64,000 nt of DNA from assembly GCA_964291445.2 (NCBI GenBank), contig OZ219864.1:992001-1056000 (forward strand), written 5' to 3'. Below the pieces are notes generated by a model. It was not told where the DNA came from, made no database searches, and saw only the letters and a list, made by a program, of their open reading frames with translations. The stretch is from JAPOXR01 sp964291445 (lineage in GTDB: Bacteria; Pseudomonadota; Alphaproteobacteria; Rhodobacterales; Rhodobacteraceae). The position numbers and the translations under genes are program-made. This document shows, piece after piece, positions 8,836 through 17,135 of the stretch (position 1 is its first letter; each line of letters begins with the position of its first letter).

Positions 8836-9639
8836 ATGTATATTCTTTACATCGATGGATCCGGGTCAGTCCGAAACCCGGGTGAACAGTATTTTGTTCT
8901 CGCAGGTGTCTCGATTTTTGAGCGGCAGATATACCATCTCATCAGGACCATGGACGCCTATGTTGACTCGCTGGGTCTTGACGCTGCCGAGGACATAGAG
9001 CTTCATGCCAGCGAGATCGCCGCCGGTCGCAAGAAGCCATGGAAAGGGATTTCAAGAAAACGGCGCCTTGAGATAATAGAAGGCGCACTCGATGCTTTTC
9101 TTGACACACACAAGAGCACTCACCTGTTTGCAGTCGCTGTCGACAAACAGTACTGCGCGCCGAACGATCCTGTCGAATACGCTTTCGAGGAGATCTGCAA
9201 TCGTTTCAACCTGCAATTGAGACGGATCTATCATCGATCATCACCGCCGAAGACTGATGCGCAGCGGGGCCTCGTCGTCATGGACAAGTCCGACAATTAC
9301 GAAAGTGCCCTGCAGTCTCTTGCGAGAAAGTTCCGGTCGCACGGAACGCGCTGGGGCAACCTTCGCAACATGGCTGAAGTTCCCCTGTTTGTGGATTCGC
9401 GGGCGTCTCGCCTCGTGCAACTCGCCGACCTTGTCGCTTGGGCGGTATGGCGCAGGTATCAGCAGCTGGATACTCGCTTCTTCGACAGGATATCCTCTCG
9501 TTTCGATGCAGAGGGCGGCGTGGTGCACGGCTTGGTCCATTTCACGCCCGGACATGTGAATTGCTCATGTCCGGCTTGCCTGACCCGTTCGGTCCGGGAC
9601 AGGTCAGCCAAGCGGCAAAATGACAACTTCGGTTCATGA
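8836..9639 (+). CDS. DUF3800 domain protein (RNase H-like fold, mobile/defence associated)
   Basis: 267 aa. The N-terminus MYILYIDGSGSVRNPGEQYF is the hallmark of DUF3800, whose members usually read YIDESG; here Gly replaces the Glu. Further family features are ELHASEIAAG (His/Glu), GLVVMDKSDNYE and the C-terminal SRLVQLADLVAWAVWRRYQ. DUF3800 is predicted to adopt an RNase H-like fold with acidic active-site residues and is common on mobile elements and near defence genes; its biochemical role is not settled. Base composition is more AT-rich than its neighbours and it stands alone between core genes, both consistent with horizontal gain. ATG at 8836 chosen because family similarity starts exactly there. 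Confidence 0.85.
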   Translation: MYILYIDGSGSVRNPGEQYFVLAGVSIFERQIYHLIRTMDAYVDSLGLDAAEDIELHASEIAAGRKKPWKGISRKRRLEIIEGALDAFLDTHKSTHLFAVAVDKQYCAPNDPVEYAFEEICNRFNLQLRRIYHRSSPPKTDAQRGLVVMDKSDNYESALQSLARKFRSHGTRWGNLRNMAEVPLFVDSRASRLVQLADLVAWAVWRRYQQLDTRFFDRISSRFDAEGGVVHGLVHFTPGHVNCSCPACLTRSVRDRSAKRQNDNFGS

Positions 9640-9990
9640 CGCCGTCGGGGGATACCGGGCCATGTCTCGAGAGTCGGATATTACGACTCCGGGACCCGGT
9701 ATTCATTCGCCTCGACCAAATCGAATTCCGTGAAAACATCTCTGGCTGACAGCGGCATTCTCCGACGTGGCCCCGGTTGGACAGTCCGAGTGCGAGAGGG
9801 GTAACATGTTGCGCGCAACATGTCACCTTCATGCAGCGGTCGGAAACAGCATGATTTGCTTCGCGACCGGGGTTAACGCATCTGGTTTCCAATCATCGGG
9901 TCTTGCTACAACATTGCAGGCATTGGACTGGTCGCGTCGTGACTTGCCGGTCAATTGACATCATTGCAGCAATCCTGAACAGGAGACATC
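9640..9990. other. Intergenic stretch between DUF3800 gene and accA
   Basis: No convincing gene on either strand. The only structured element I see is the long palindrome at 9804-9823. The last part contains the accA ribosome binding site (AGGAG at 9981-9985). The left boundary of the low-GC DUF3800 insert cannot be defined. Confidence 0.6.
9804..9823. repeat. Perfect 20-bp palindrome
   Basis: ACATGTTGCGCGCAACATGT is perfectly self-complementary. Pairing can continue past one mismatch to a run of G (9798-9802) against CACC-type sequence (9825-9828). It lies about 165 bases after the DUF3800 stop and about 170 before accA. Could be a regulator operator or recombination site; there is no T-tract, so it does not look like a simple terminator. 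Confidence 0.6.
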
Positions 9991-10968
9991 GTGCAGCACT
10001 ACCTTGATTTCGAGAAGGAGCTGGCCGAACTCGAGGCCGAGGCCAGCAAATTGCGCTCGGCCCCGAAATCGGAGCGTGCCAAGGGTGACACAACCAGGCT
10101 CAGGCGCCTCGATCGCAAGTCGGCCGAGATGCTGGGCAGGATTTACGGCAAGCTGCAGCCCTGGCAGAAATGCCTGGTTGCCCGGCACCCGAACCGGCCG
10201 CGGTGCCGCGACTACCTGACCGAACTGTTTACAGACCGCACCTACCTGTCGGGTGACCGGAGCTTCTCCGAGGATTGCGCGGTCACCGGATGCCTGGCCC
10301 GGTTCGAGGGCAGGGCGGTGGTGGTGATCGGCAACGAGAAGGGCAATGACACCAGGACCAGGCTGGAGCACAATTTCGGAATGGCCCGGCCGGAGGGCTA
10401 CCGGAAGGCGATTCGGCTCATGGATCTTGCCGACCGCTTTGGCCTGCCGGTCATTACCATCATCGACACCCCCGGAGCCTATCCGGGCAAGGGGGCAGAG
10501 GAACGAGGCCAGGCCGAGGCGATTGCCCGGTCCACGGAACGCTGCCTGCAGCTGAATGTTCCGCTGGTGTCGATTGTCATCGGCGAAGGCGGGTCTGGCG
10601 GGGCGGTGGCGCTGGCCACCGCCGATCGCACGGCAATGCTCGAACACTCGATCTACTCGGTCATCAGTCCGGAGGGGTGTGCATCGATCCTGTGGAAGGA
10701 TTCGGAAAAAATGCAGGATGCGGCGGAGGCGCTTCGGCTTACCGCCCAGGATCTGCTGACACTCGGCGTCATCGACCGGATTGTCGGGGAGCCGGTCGGC
10801 GGTGCGCACCGCCATACGAAGGAGACGATCCAGTCGGTGGGAGGCGCGATCGGGGAGATGCTGCAGGAGGTCGTGCCGCTGGAGGCAGGCGAGAGGCTGC
10901 GCCTGCGCCATGCCAAATTCCTGGATATGGGCAATGGCGGCAAGGTGACCCCAGCCGCCACTGCCTAA
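9991..10968 (+). CDS. accA: Acetyl-CoA carboxylase carboxyltransferase subunit alpha
   Basis: Transfers the carboxyl group from carboxybiotin to acetyl-CoA together with AccD, giving malonyl-CoA for fatty acid synthesis. 325 aa, normal for the family. Typical N-terminus YLDFEKELAELEAEASKLRS, then ARHPNRPRCRDYL, GNEKGNDTRTRLEHNFGMA, PEGYRKAIRLMDLADRF, TPGAYPGKGAEERGQAEAIA and the GEGGSGGAVALA oxyanion region. GTG start at 9991 five bases after AGGAG. Its TAA overlaps the plsC stop on the other strand (shared bases 10965-10968). Confidence 0.97.
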   Translation: MQHYLDFEKELAELEAEASKLRSAPKSERAKGDTTRLRRLDRKSAEMLGRIYGKLQPWQKCLVARHPNRPRCRDYLTELFTDRTYLSGDRSFSEDCAVTGCLARFEGRAVVVIGNEKGNDTRTRLEHNFGMARPEGYRKAIRLMDLADRFGLPVITIIDTPGAYPGKGAEERGQAEAIARSTERCLQLNVPLVSIVIGEGGSGGAVALATADRTAMLEHSIYSVISPEGCASILWKDSEKMQDAAEALRLTAQDLLTLGVIDRIVGEPVGGAHRHTKETIQSVGGAIGEMLQEVVPLEAGERLRLRHAKFLDMGNGGKVTPAATA

Positions 10969-11786
10969 TGAGCTGGCTCGCCCGGTCTGGTAGCCGGCGG
11001 TTGCGGATCGACTTGTCGGTCATCCGGCTCGAAGCCGGCCTCCCGCATCAGGCGGTTCGATTCCCCCTCGATGATGGTCTCGATGCGGGCATGAAACTCG
11101 GACTGTTCCATGCCGGGTGGAACCGGATCCAGGAATTCGACGATTGCAACACCCGGCCGGCGCAGGATGGCCCGGCGTGGCCAGAACACGCCGACATTGG
11201 TGGCCACCGGAACGCAATCGACCTCCAGCCTGGTATAGAGAATCGATGCACCGACCCTGTATGGCAGGTATCTGCCTGGGCCGACCCGGGTTCCCTGCGG
11301 ATAGATGACCAGCTGCGAGCCGCCGTACTGGTCACCGCCGACATTGTCGAGCATGGTCCTGACGGCAAGGCTTCCCTTCTCCCGGTCGATGGCAATGCAG
11401 CCGATCCGCCTGGCAAAGAACCCGACAACGGGAACGGCAAGCAATTGCCGTTTCATGACGAACCGCGGCCGCTCGACCACGCTGCAGATCAGGAGAATGT
11501 CGAAAAAGGATTGGTGCTTGGCGCAAACGAGCACATCGCCAGCGGGCACTGCCCCCCTGATTTGCGAATGCAGCCCGACCAGGTGGCGGGCGCTGAGGCG
11601 CACCCAGCCGCAGTATGCCCGGATCCCGGCATAGGCCCATTTGCGATCGATCACGGCCAGCGGAATGTAGATCAGCGACAGCACCAGCATCGCAACATAC
11701 ATTTGCACGACAAATGCAAGTGAGCGAAGCCATTGCAGTAAACCTGTCCGGGACCTGTTATGTTTGAAAGTGGATATTTTTCGTGC
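10965..11786 (-). CDS. plsC: 1-acyl-sn-glycerol-3-phosphate acyltransferase (PlsC family)
   Basis: Membrane-bound acyltransferase that adds the second acyl chain to lysophosphatidic acid in phospholipid synthesis. Motif I HQSFFD (the HX4D catalytic box) and motif III YPQGTR (usually EGTR; Gln replaces Glu) are clear, with PVVGFFARRIGCIAIDR between them. One N-terminal transmembrane helix (LRSLAFVVQMYVAMLVLSLIY). The frame is open to 11882, but that would overlap the divergent zinc-ribbon gene; I take the GTG at 11786 (273 aa) as the more likely start, with low certainty. Other PlsC-type acyltransferases (lysophospholipid, ornithine lipid) cannot be excluded. Confidence 0.85.
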   Translation of the reverse strand, partial: ARKISTFKHNRSRTGLLQWLRSLAFVVQMYVAMLVLSLIYIPLAVIDRKWAYAGIRAYCGWVRLSARHLVGLHSQIRGAVPAGDVLVCAKHQSFFDILLICSVVERPRFVMKRQLLAVPVVGFFARRIGCIAIDREKGSLAVRTMLDNVGGDQYGGSQLVIYPQGTRVGPGRYLPYRVGASILYTRLEVDCVPVATNVGVFWPRRAILRRPGVAIVEFLDPVPPGMEQSEFHARIETIIEGESNRLMREAGFEPDDRQVDPQPPATRPGEPAH

Positions 11787-11866
11787 CACCCTGTCATGAG
11801 CATGTCTGGCTGGATCACTCTGACAGTATTTGAACTGACATTCCGATTTCAACAGGGGTCGGCGAC

Positions 11867-12574
11867 TTGACCACAGCCACAACCAGATTGTTGACCTGTC
11901 CGAACTGTTTTTTTGGCCAGGAGATCGCAGCGGACGGAATCACTGTCGGCGACCGTGAATTCCGCTGTCCGAATTGTTCCCATCGCTGGCAGCCGGCCCG
12001 GCCGGTTGCACCCGGCAGCAGCAACCCGGGAATTCCCGCTCCAGACACCAGGGGCGCCATTGCCCTGTCGCCGCCGGCATCGGCCGGCTCGCCGCCGCCG
12101 GCAATGAGCGACATCTTCCGGGAAGAGGCAGACCAGGCCCGCAGGGTGCGGGAGTTGCTTCGAAGGATGCGGGAGCCAGGAACCGTCCCCGTACCGGCCC
12201 AGGCCGAAGGGCAGGACTCTGCCTCCGGGCCGGACGTGACGGCGGGGCCGAAAGCCAGCTCCGACGCTGCCCCCGAACCGGTCCCGGAAGCCAGGGGCCC
12301 GGACACAGCCACGGACATGGAGGTGACGGCAGCTCCGGATGCCAGGTCGACGGATGGAGCCCCCGGGCCGGGGTTGGCTGCGACGACCGAATCGCCGGAG
12401 CCGGACCAGCGTCGGGTCGGTGCTGGTGACATGCGCCTGGCCTTCGTGCTGCTTGCCGTGCTGGCCGCGCTTTGGCTGTCATACGATTTCAATGACAGGC
12501 TGGCCGAGGCACTGCCGACGCTGCGGCCGTTGCTCGAACAGTACCACACCTTCGTCACCGACCTGATCGAATAA
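11867..12574 (+). CDS. Zinc-ribbon (MJ0042-type) single-pass membrane protein
   Basis: 235 aa. The N-terminus has a four-Cys ribbon (LTCPNCFFGQEIAADGI...FRCPNCSHRW) of the MJ0042/zinc_ribbon_5 type common in alphaproteobacterial small membrane proteins. A long Pro/Ala/Gly/Ser-rich low-complexity linker follows (about residues 45-185), then one transmembrane helix (MRLAFVLLAVLAALWLSYDF) and a short C-terminal tail. The start is TTG at 11867 with AGGGG upstream. Function unknown; this architecture would place the ribbon in the cytoplasm. Divergent from plsC, convergent with the TIGR02302 gene. Confidence 0.8.
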   Translation: MTTATTRLLTCPNCFFGQEIAADGITVGDREFRCPNCSHRWQPARPVAPGSSNPGIPAPDTRGAIALSPPASAGSPPPAMSDIFREEADQARRVRELLRRMREPGTVPVPAQAEGQDSASGPDVTAGPKASSDAAPEPVPEARGPDTATDMEVTAAPDARSTDGAPGPGLAATTESPEPDQRRVGAGDMRLAFVLLAVLAALWLSYDFNDRLAEALPTLRPLLEQYHTFVTDLIE

Positions 12575-12651
12575 CCACCAGCCACATCGCGAGTGATCTT
12601 GTCGGGTGACTGCCGGCCATGCTGCGAGTGGCCTGGGCAAGCGCTGTCCGG

Positions 12652-15150
12652 TCAGTAGGTCTGCAACAGCCTCTTCAGGTAGTCGCGTTCGAATTCGGGC
12701 CGACCGGCCTCGCCGGCGCGGCGGCGAATCTCGTCCCTGATTTCCTGTGACCGGCGTTGCTGCAGGCGATCCGGGACGATCAAGTCGCCGATGCCCGCCA
12801 TGTTCTGCCCCCGCCGCCGTCCCAGCGGGTCGGTCTCGGTCTGTCCTGATCCGGGCGGGCCGCCGTAGCCATTGGCGTTCTGGCTGGCTCTTTGTTCCAT
12901 GAGCGACCGAATGCCCTGGCCTAGCTGCCCGATGGCCAGTGACTGCTCGACGATCGCCTGCTCGAAATCGTTTTCCCGCAGCCGGTCTCGCGCCCGGGTC
13001 ATGGACCGGGCCGACTGTTCGAAGGCACCGATGGCATCCCGTCCCTCGATTCCCTGGTTGGCGAGTTGCCGCATCTGTCGGCGCAGTTGCTGGCGCAACT
13101 CCTCCTGCCTTTCGGCAACATCGCCCTCACCGCCAGAGCCACCACCCCGGCCAAAATGATCCCGGCCCTGGCCGAGGCCGCCGCCGCTCCCGACATTGCC
13201 TTCTGACCTGCCGGCACTCTCCATCATCCGGTGCTCCTGAAGGTCACGAAATGCCTCGTCGGCCAGGCCCTGCTGCCGCTCCAACGTGCCGCTGAAGCCA
13301 CGCATCGTCTCCTGGAACTCTCCACCGTTATCGGGGGCCCCGGGCCGGCCGGCAACGAGGTTCTCGGTGATCCGTCGCAGCTGATCGAGAATCCGGTTTG
13401 CCTCGGCCAAATTGCCTTCGGCAAGCAACCTCGCCATGTCATCCATCATCTGCCGGATCCTCGACTGGCTGATCTCCCGTGTTTCGCCGAACTGGCCCAG
13501 GGATTGTCGATCCGGATTGGATGCCTGCTCCTGTGCCGACTTCCGGGCAAGTTCGGCCATGAACCTCGCCAGAGCCTGCTGGTATTCGGCGGTCAGGCGG
13601 TCGATCTCCTGCTCGGAAGCGCCGTTCCGAATCGCTTCAGCCAGGCGCTCGGCTGCCTCGGTCAGGTATTCCCGGGTGATGGCCAGATCGCCCTCTTCCT
13701 GTTCGAGGGCAGAGTGCCACAGCAGGTCGGCAATCGCCGAGGCCGACGAATCGTCGGGCTGGTCCGGCAGTGACGACTCGATCAGGCGCACTGCCATCCT
13801 GCTCTTGAGATAGGGGGAGGCGGTTTCGAACACTCGGTCCGGCAAATGCGAGATCGCCCGAATGACCCTGGAGACGCGGCGGTTGTTCGCCCGATTCCAC
13901 AGGATGTCCCGGCGTTGCTCGACCAGCGCCCGCGACAGCGGGTCGCCGAACACCCGTCCGGCCAGTTTTGGCAGGTAGTGACGGGAAGTGGTCTCCTGGC
14001 CGGCGCTGTCCACGGCCGACACGATCACATGCACCGGTAATCCCGCCCAGGGGTGGTCGCCGAAATCGGCCGTGAAGCCGGTCTCGAAGTGCCGCCGCTG
14101 TCCGTCGAGGGGCATGGGGATGCGGAACTCCGGAGTCTGGCGTTGTTCCGGGTCGGCCGCCAGGCCGTGCTGCCGGTCGATGGCGGCAAGGTCAAGCTCG
14201 ACATGAATGGCTGCCGCCGAAACCCCGTAATCATCCTCGAATTCAAGCTCCATCCGCGCCTGGCCGAACGGGCCCGATTCAAGGCCGCGCAAAATGGTGA
14301 TGGATGGAGGCCGATCCGGGATGGCCTCGAATTCCCAGCGAAACAGCTGCTGGTCTGCCAATGCCAGCTCCAGGTATCCGTCGCCGGCGATTTCCCACTG
14401 TCGGGGCCGGTCACCGGGGTTCGGGACATCGGCAAGATCGGTCACGATCTGCAACTCGTCCTGCCGGCGATGAAGCTGGATCGACAGCCGGCTGCCGGCC
14501 GGCACATGCAACGTGGTGCCGGTTGTGATCTCGTTGAGATATATCCCGGGCTCGCCGGTATGGGCCGGAGGATCAATCCAGGCGTCGAACAAATTGTCGG
14601 CCGCAATCGATCCGGTATCACCGGGCAGCAATTGGCCGGTCGCATTGTTCCCGGACGGGGCTGGAACGAAGAGTGCAACCAGTATGAAGGCGGTGATCGA
14701 GATGTGACGCAACGCCAGCGGATCGGCTGACGAGAGGCGTAGATCAGGCGGAACCGGCTTCACATGGCGCGCCTTCTCCGCCATCCGGTTGACATGTCTG
14801 CGCCAGAGTTCGACCGCGTCCGGGTCGGCAAGCCCGGCCAGCTGCCGGTCCTGGATTGCCAGGATCGGCCTCCCCGGCACCCTGGCATCCATCCGGTCGG
14901 CGGCCTGCCGCAGGCGCGGCAGCTGGAGCCGGACCAGGCCGCGCATGGCCAGGATTGCCGCCAGCGCTGCCAGAATCAACCAGCCATGACCGGCCAGCAG
15001 GGCAAGTTTCCAGACGACATATGCCGCCAGCGCTGCGCACCATGCTGGCCACAGCAACCGGGCCAGCCGTTCTGTCAGCATGCCGGTCCAGGTCAGGACG
15101 ATGCGGGCCCGAAGACCGCGAACGCGGTGCCGACTGTCTCGTCCTTTCAT
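12652..15150 (-). CDS. TIGR02302/DUF4175 family membrane protein
   Basis: 832 aa alphaproteobacterial protein of unknown function. Two N-terminal hydrophobic segments (RLLWPAWCAALAAYVVWKLA and GWLILAALAAILAMRGLVRL), another helix near residue 160 (ISITAFILVALFVPA), an Ig-like beta-rich middle section, and a long Gln/Arg/Glu-rich helical low-complexity C-terminal half (for example QEELRQQLRRQMRQLANQGI) ending FERDYLKRLLQTY, as in TIGR02302. ATG at 15150 chosen because similarity begins there (MKGRDSRHRV). It follows lysA on the same strand, as in many Alphaproteobacteria, but here about 500 bases separate them. Confidence 0.9.
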   Translation of the reverse strand: MKGRDSRHRVRGLRARIVLTWTGMLTERLARLLWPAWCAALAAYVVWKLALLAGHGWLILAALAAILAMRGLVRLQLPRLRQAADRMDARVPGRPILAIQDRQLAGLADPDAVELWRRHVNRMAEKARHVKPVPPDLRLSSADPLALRHISITAFILVALFVPAPSGNNATGQLLPGDTGSIAADNLFDAWIDPPAHTGEPGIYLNEITTGTTLHVPAGSRLSIQLHRRQDELQIVTDLADVPNPGDRPRQWEIAGDGYLELALADQQLFRWEFEAIPDRPPSITILRGLESGPFGQARMELEFEDDYGVSAAAIHVELDLAAIDRQHGLAADPEQRQTPEFRIPMPLDGQRRHFETGFTADFGDHPWAGLPVHVIVSAVDSAGQETTSRHYLPKLAGRVFGDPLSRALVEQRRDILWNRANNRRVSRVIRAISHLPDRVFETASPYLKSRMAVRLIESSLPDQPDDSSASAIADLLWHSALEQEEGDLAITREYLTEAAERLAEAIRNGASEQEIDRLTAEYQQALARFMAELARKSAQEQASNPDRQSLGQFGETREISQSRIRQMMDDMARLLAEGNLAEANRILDQLRRITENLVAGRPGAPDNGGEFQETMRGFSGTLERQQGLADEAFRDLQEHRMMESAGRSEGNVGSGGGLGQGRDHFGRGGGSGGEGDVAERQEELRQQLRRQMRQLANQGIEGRDAIGAFEQSARSMTRARDRLRENDFEQAIVEQSLAIGQLGQGIRSLMEQRASQNANGYGGPPGSGQTETDPLGRRRGQNMAGIGDLIVPDRLQQRRSQEIRDEIRRRAGEAGRPEFERDYLKRLLQTY

Positions 15151-15656
15151 GATGAGGCCTGGCTCGTTCTGCAACCGGTGATCCTGCCGTCGGCCCGGGT
15201 GCGGCGGCACCCTCAGACCGGAATTGATGATAGCCCGGTTCGGGGCCCGGTGCCAGTGTCGCCAGTCGGCACAACCGGGTCATGTTCCCGCCAATCGGGC
15301 CGATTTCGACCAATCCTGGCGCGGTTGGCAAGAGACAGATGCGCAATCGGCAGCAAATTCCCGACGAGGCTCACATCCCGGACGTCAGGCCAGGTGCCGG
15401 GATGATATGCCAGCCCTCAAGGAAGGAGCAGGCAAGGGTGATGCCGCCACCATCGCCCGTCTCCGATGCCACGGTCAGTCCTTGTCGGGCATGGCAAATG
15501 TAGATGCCTTGCAAGGTCCCTTCTTCCGACCGCCTGCTCGCTGCCCCGGGGTTTGAGGCAGACGATTTCCTGCCTGGCGATGCGGACCTGGATGGCAATG
15601 CCGAACAGCCAGGCCTGTCCCGTGCCCGGTGGACAGGAATGGTCCCTCGATCATCC
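15151..15656. other. Intergenic stretch between lysA and the TIGR02302 gene
   Basis: About 500 bases where the two genes usually lie close together. Open frames on both strands are short, mutually overlapping and without recognisable family motifs. I see no RNA gene or strong hairpin. It may hold a decayed small gene, but I cannot support one. Confidence 0.5.
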
Positions 15657-16919
15657 CTACAGCCAGTCGGGGATTTGGTCTCGCTCGATGATGCTGTCGA
15701 TGCCGGCTCGGGCGCGGATGACTGCAAACCTGTCGCCCGCCACCAGAACCTCGGGAACCAGCGGTCGTGAATTGTATTCCGACGCCATGACGGCGCAATA
15801 TGCGCCGGCCGTTCCGAAGGCGACGAGGTCGCCGGGACCGGGTTTCGGCAATTGGCGCTGCACCGCGAAGGTGTCACTGGACTCGCAGACCGGACCGACC
15901 ACGTCCATGTTTGTCAATTCCGGGGAGGCCTCTCTTCGAATCGGGACAATGTCGTGATGGGCATCATACATGGCCGGTCGCAACAGGTCGTTCATTGCCG
16001 CATCGACGACCAGGAAATGCCTGTCCTGGCCCTGTTTCAAGTAGAGCACCGATGTCAGCAACAGTCCGGCATTACCGACAATCAGCCTCCCGGGCTCGAT
16101 TTCGACCTGGCAGCCGAGCCCGCCGAATATCCGGTGAACCAGTTCGCAATACTGCTCGATGGTTGGCGGTTGCGGCTGGTCGTCGCCATAGGACACGCCG
16201 AGCCCGCCGCCGAGATCGACCCGATCGATCGGCACCGACTCCGCCCTGAGCGCAGTTACCAGCTCGGCAGCCTTCCGGTAGGCCTGCTCGAATGGCGCCA
16301 GCGATGTCAGTTGCGAGCCGATATGGACGTCCAGCCCGATGATGCTGATCCCCGGCATGCCCATGGCCGACCGGTAGACATCGCGTGCCCGGGCAATGGG
16401 GATGCCGAACTTGTTCTCGGACCTGCCGGTCGAGATCTTTCGGTGGGTTCGGGCATCGACATCCGGATTGACCCTGATCGCCACCGGCGCCGTCCGTCCC
16501 AGCGAGCTTGCGACTTGAGCAAGCAGTTCGAGCTCGGGCTCGCTCTCGACATTGAAATGCCTGACGCCGCACAGCAGGGCGTCGCGCATCTCGCCCCCGG
16601 TCTTGCCCACTCCCGAAAACACGATCCGCTCGCCGGGGGCGCCGGCCGCCAGCGCCCGGGCGATTTCGCCCCCCGATACCGCATCGAACCCGCATCCGAG
16701 ATCGGCCAGCAATTTCAGCACGGCCTGGTTGGAATTGGCCTTCAGCGCATAGCAGATCAGGTGATCAAGGCCGGCAAGTCCTGCCGACAGGCGCCGGTAC
16801 TGACCGGCAATCGCCGCCGCCGAATAGACATAACACGGCGTTCCGATCGCGTCGGCTATTGCCGGTAGCGCCACGCCCTCGGCATGAAGAACCTGGTCAC
16901 GATATTCGAAGCAGTTCAT
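15657..16919 (-). CDS. lysA: Diaminopimelate decarboxylase
   Basis: Last step of lysine synthesis: meso-diaminopimelate to L-lysine plus CO2, PLP-dependent, fold-type III (alanine racemase-like). 420 aa. PLP Lys is in ICYALKANSNQAVL; GGGLGVSYGDD is the phosphate-binding glycine loop; ISTGRSENKFGI and EIEPGRLIVGNAGLL are family blocks; the second-subunit active-site Cys-Glu-Ser is in GPVCESSDTFA. ATG at 16919 gives MNCFEYRDQVLHAEGVAL, the usual N-terminus. Third gene of argH-lptM-lysA. Confidence 0.97.
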   Translation of the reverse strand: MNCFEYRDQVLHAEGVALPAIADAIGTPCYVYSAAAIAGQYRRLSAGLAGLDHLICYALKANSNQAVLKLLADLGCGFDAVSGGEIARALAAGAPGERIVFSGVGKTGGEMRDALLCGVRHFNVESEPELELLAQVASSLGRTAPVAIRVNPDVDARTHRKISTGRSENKFGIPIARARDVYRSAMGMPGISIIGLDVHIGSQLTSLAPFEQAYRKAAELVTALRAESVPIDRVDLGGGLGVSYGDDQPQPPTIEQYCELVHRIFGGLGCQVEIEPGRLIVGNAGLLLTSVLYLKQGQDRHFLVVDAAMNDLLRPAMYDAHHDIVPIRREASPELTNMDVVGPVCESSDTFAVQRQLPKPGPGDLVAFGTAGAYCAVMASEYNSRPLVPEVLVAGDRFAVIRARAGIDSIIERDQIPDWL

Positions 16920-17003
16920 TCCTGGATGATCTCGCCATTTCGGTCCGGACAAGCCCGGCCGGAAATTCGTTTGAGCTGCCCGGCTGCCACCGGGAATGTT
17001 CCA

Positions 17004-17135
17004 TCAGGTGACAGGACGGATGACGGCAGTGTCTTCATCCTGCCCCGGTGCGGTGTCGCCTGGCCGGATTGGGTCGCCCTTGATACCGCAGGACGCCAGC
17101 AGGACCATCGCGAATATCATTATGCAGTTTTGCAT
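17004..17135 (-). CDS. lptM: Small LptM/YifL-like lipoprotein
   Basis: A 43-residue protein too short for routine ORF lists. Sequence begins MQNCIMIFAMVLLASCGIKG: a signal peptide with lipobox LASC, then Gly-Ile-Lys-Gly-Asp-Pro, matching the C-G-x-K-G-P/D pattern of the LptM (YifL) family. LptM stabilises the LptDE lipopolysaccharide translocon in E. coli. Its ATG overlaps the end of argH by 16 bases and lysA follows 84 bases later. A tiny lipoprotein between argH and lysA is the conserved alphaproteobacterial arrangement, so motif and context agree. The remainder is a short acidic tail rich in Pro, Asp and Glu. Confidence 0.85.
   Translation of the reverse strand: MQNCIMIFAMVLLASCGIKGDPIRPGDTAPGQDEDTAVIRPVT

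Noticed and set aside
15371..15957. Several overlapping frames between lysA and the TIGR02302 gene
   Set aside because: They overlap lysA in the wrong frame or strand and show no conserved segment.
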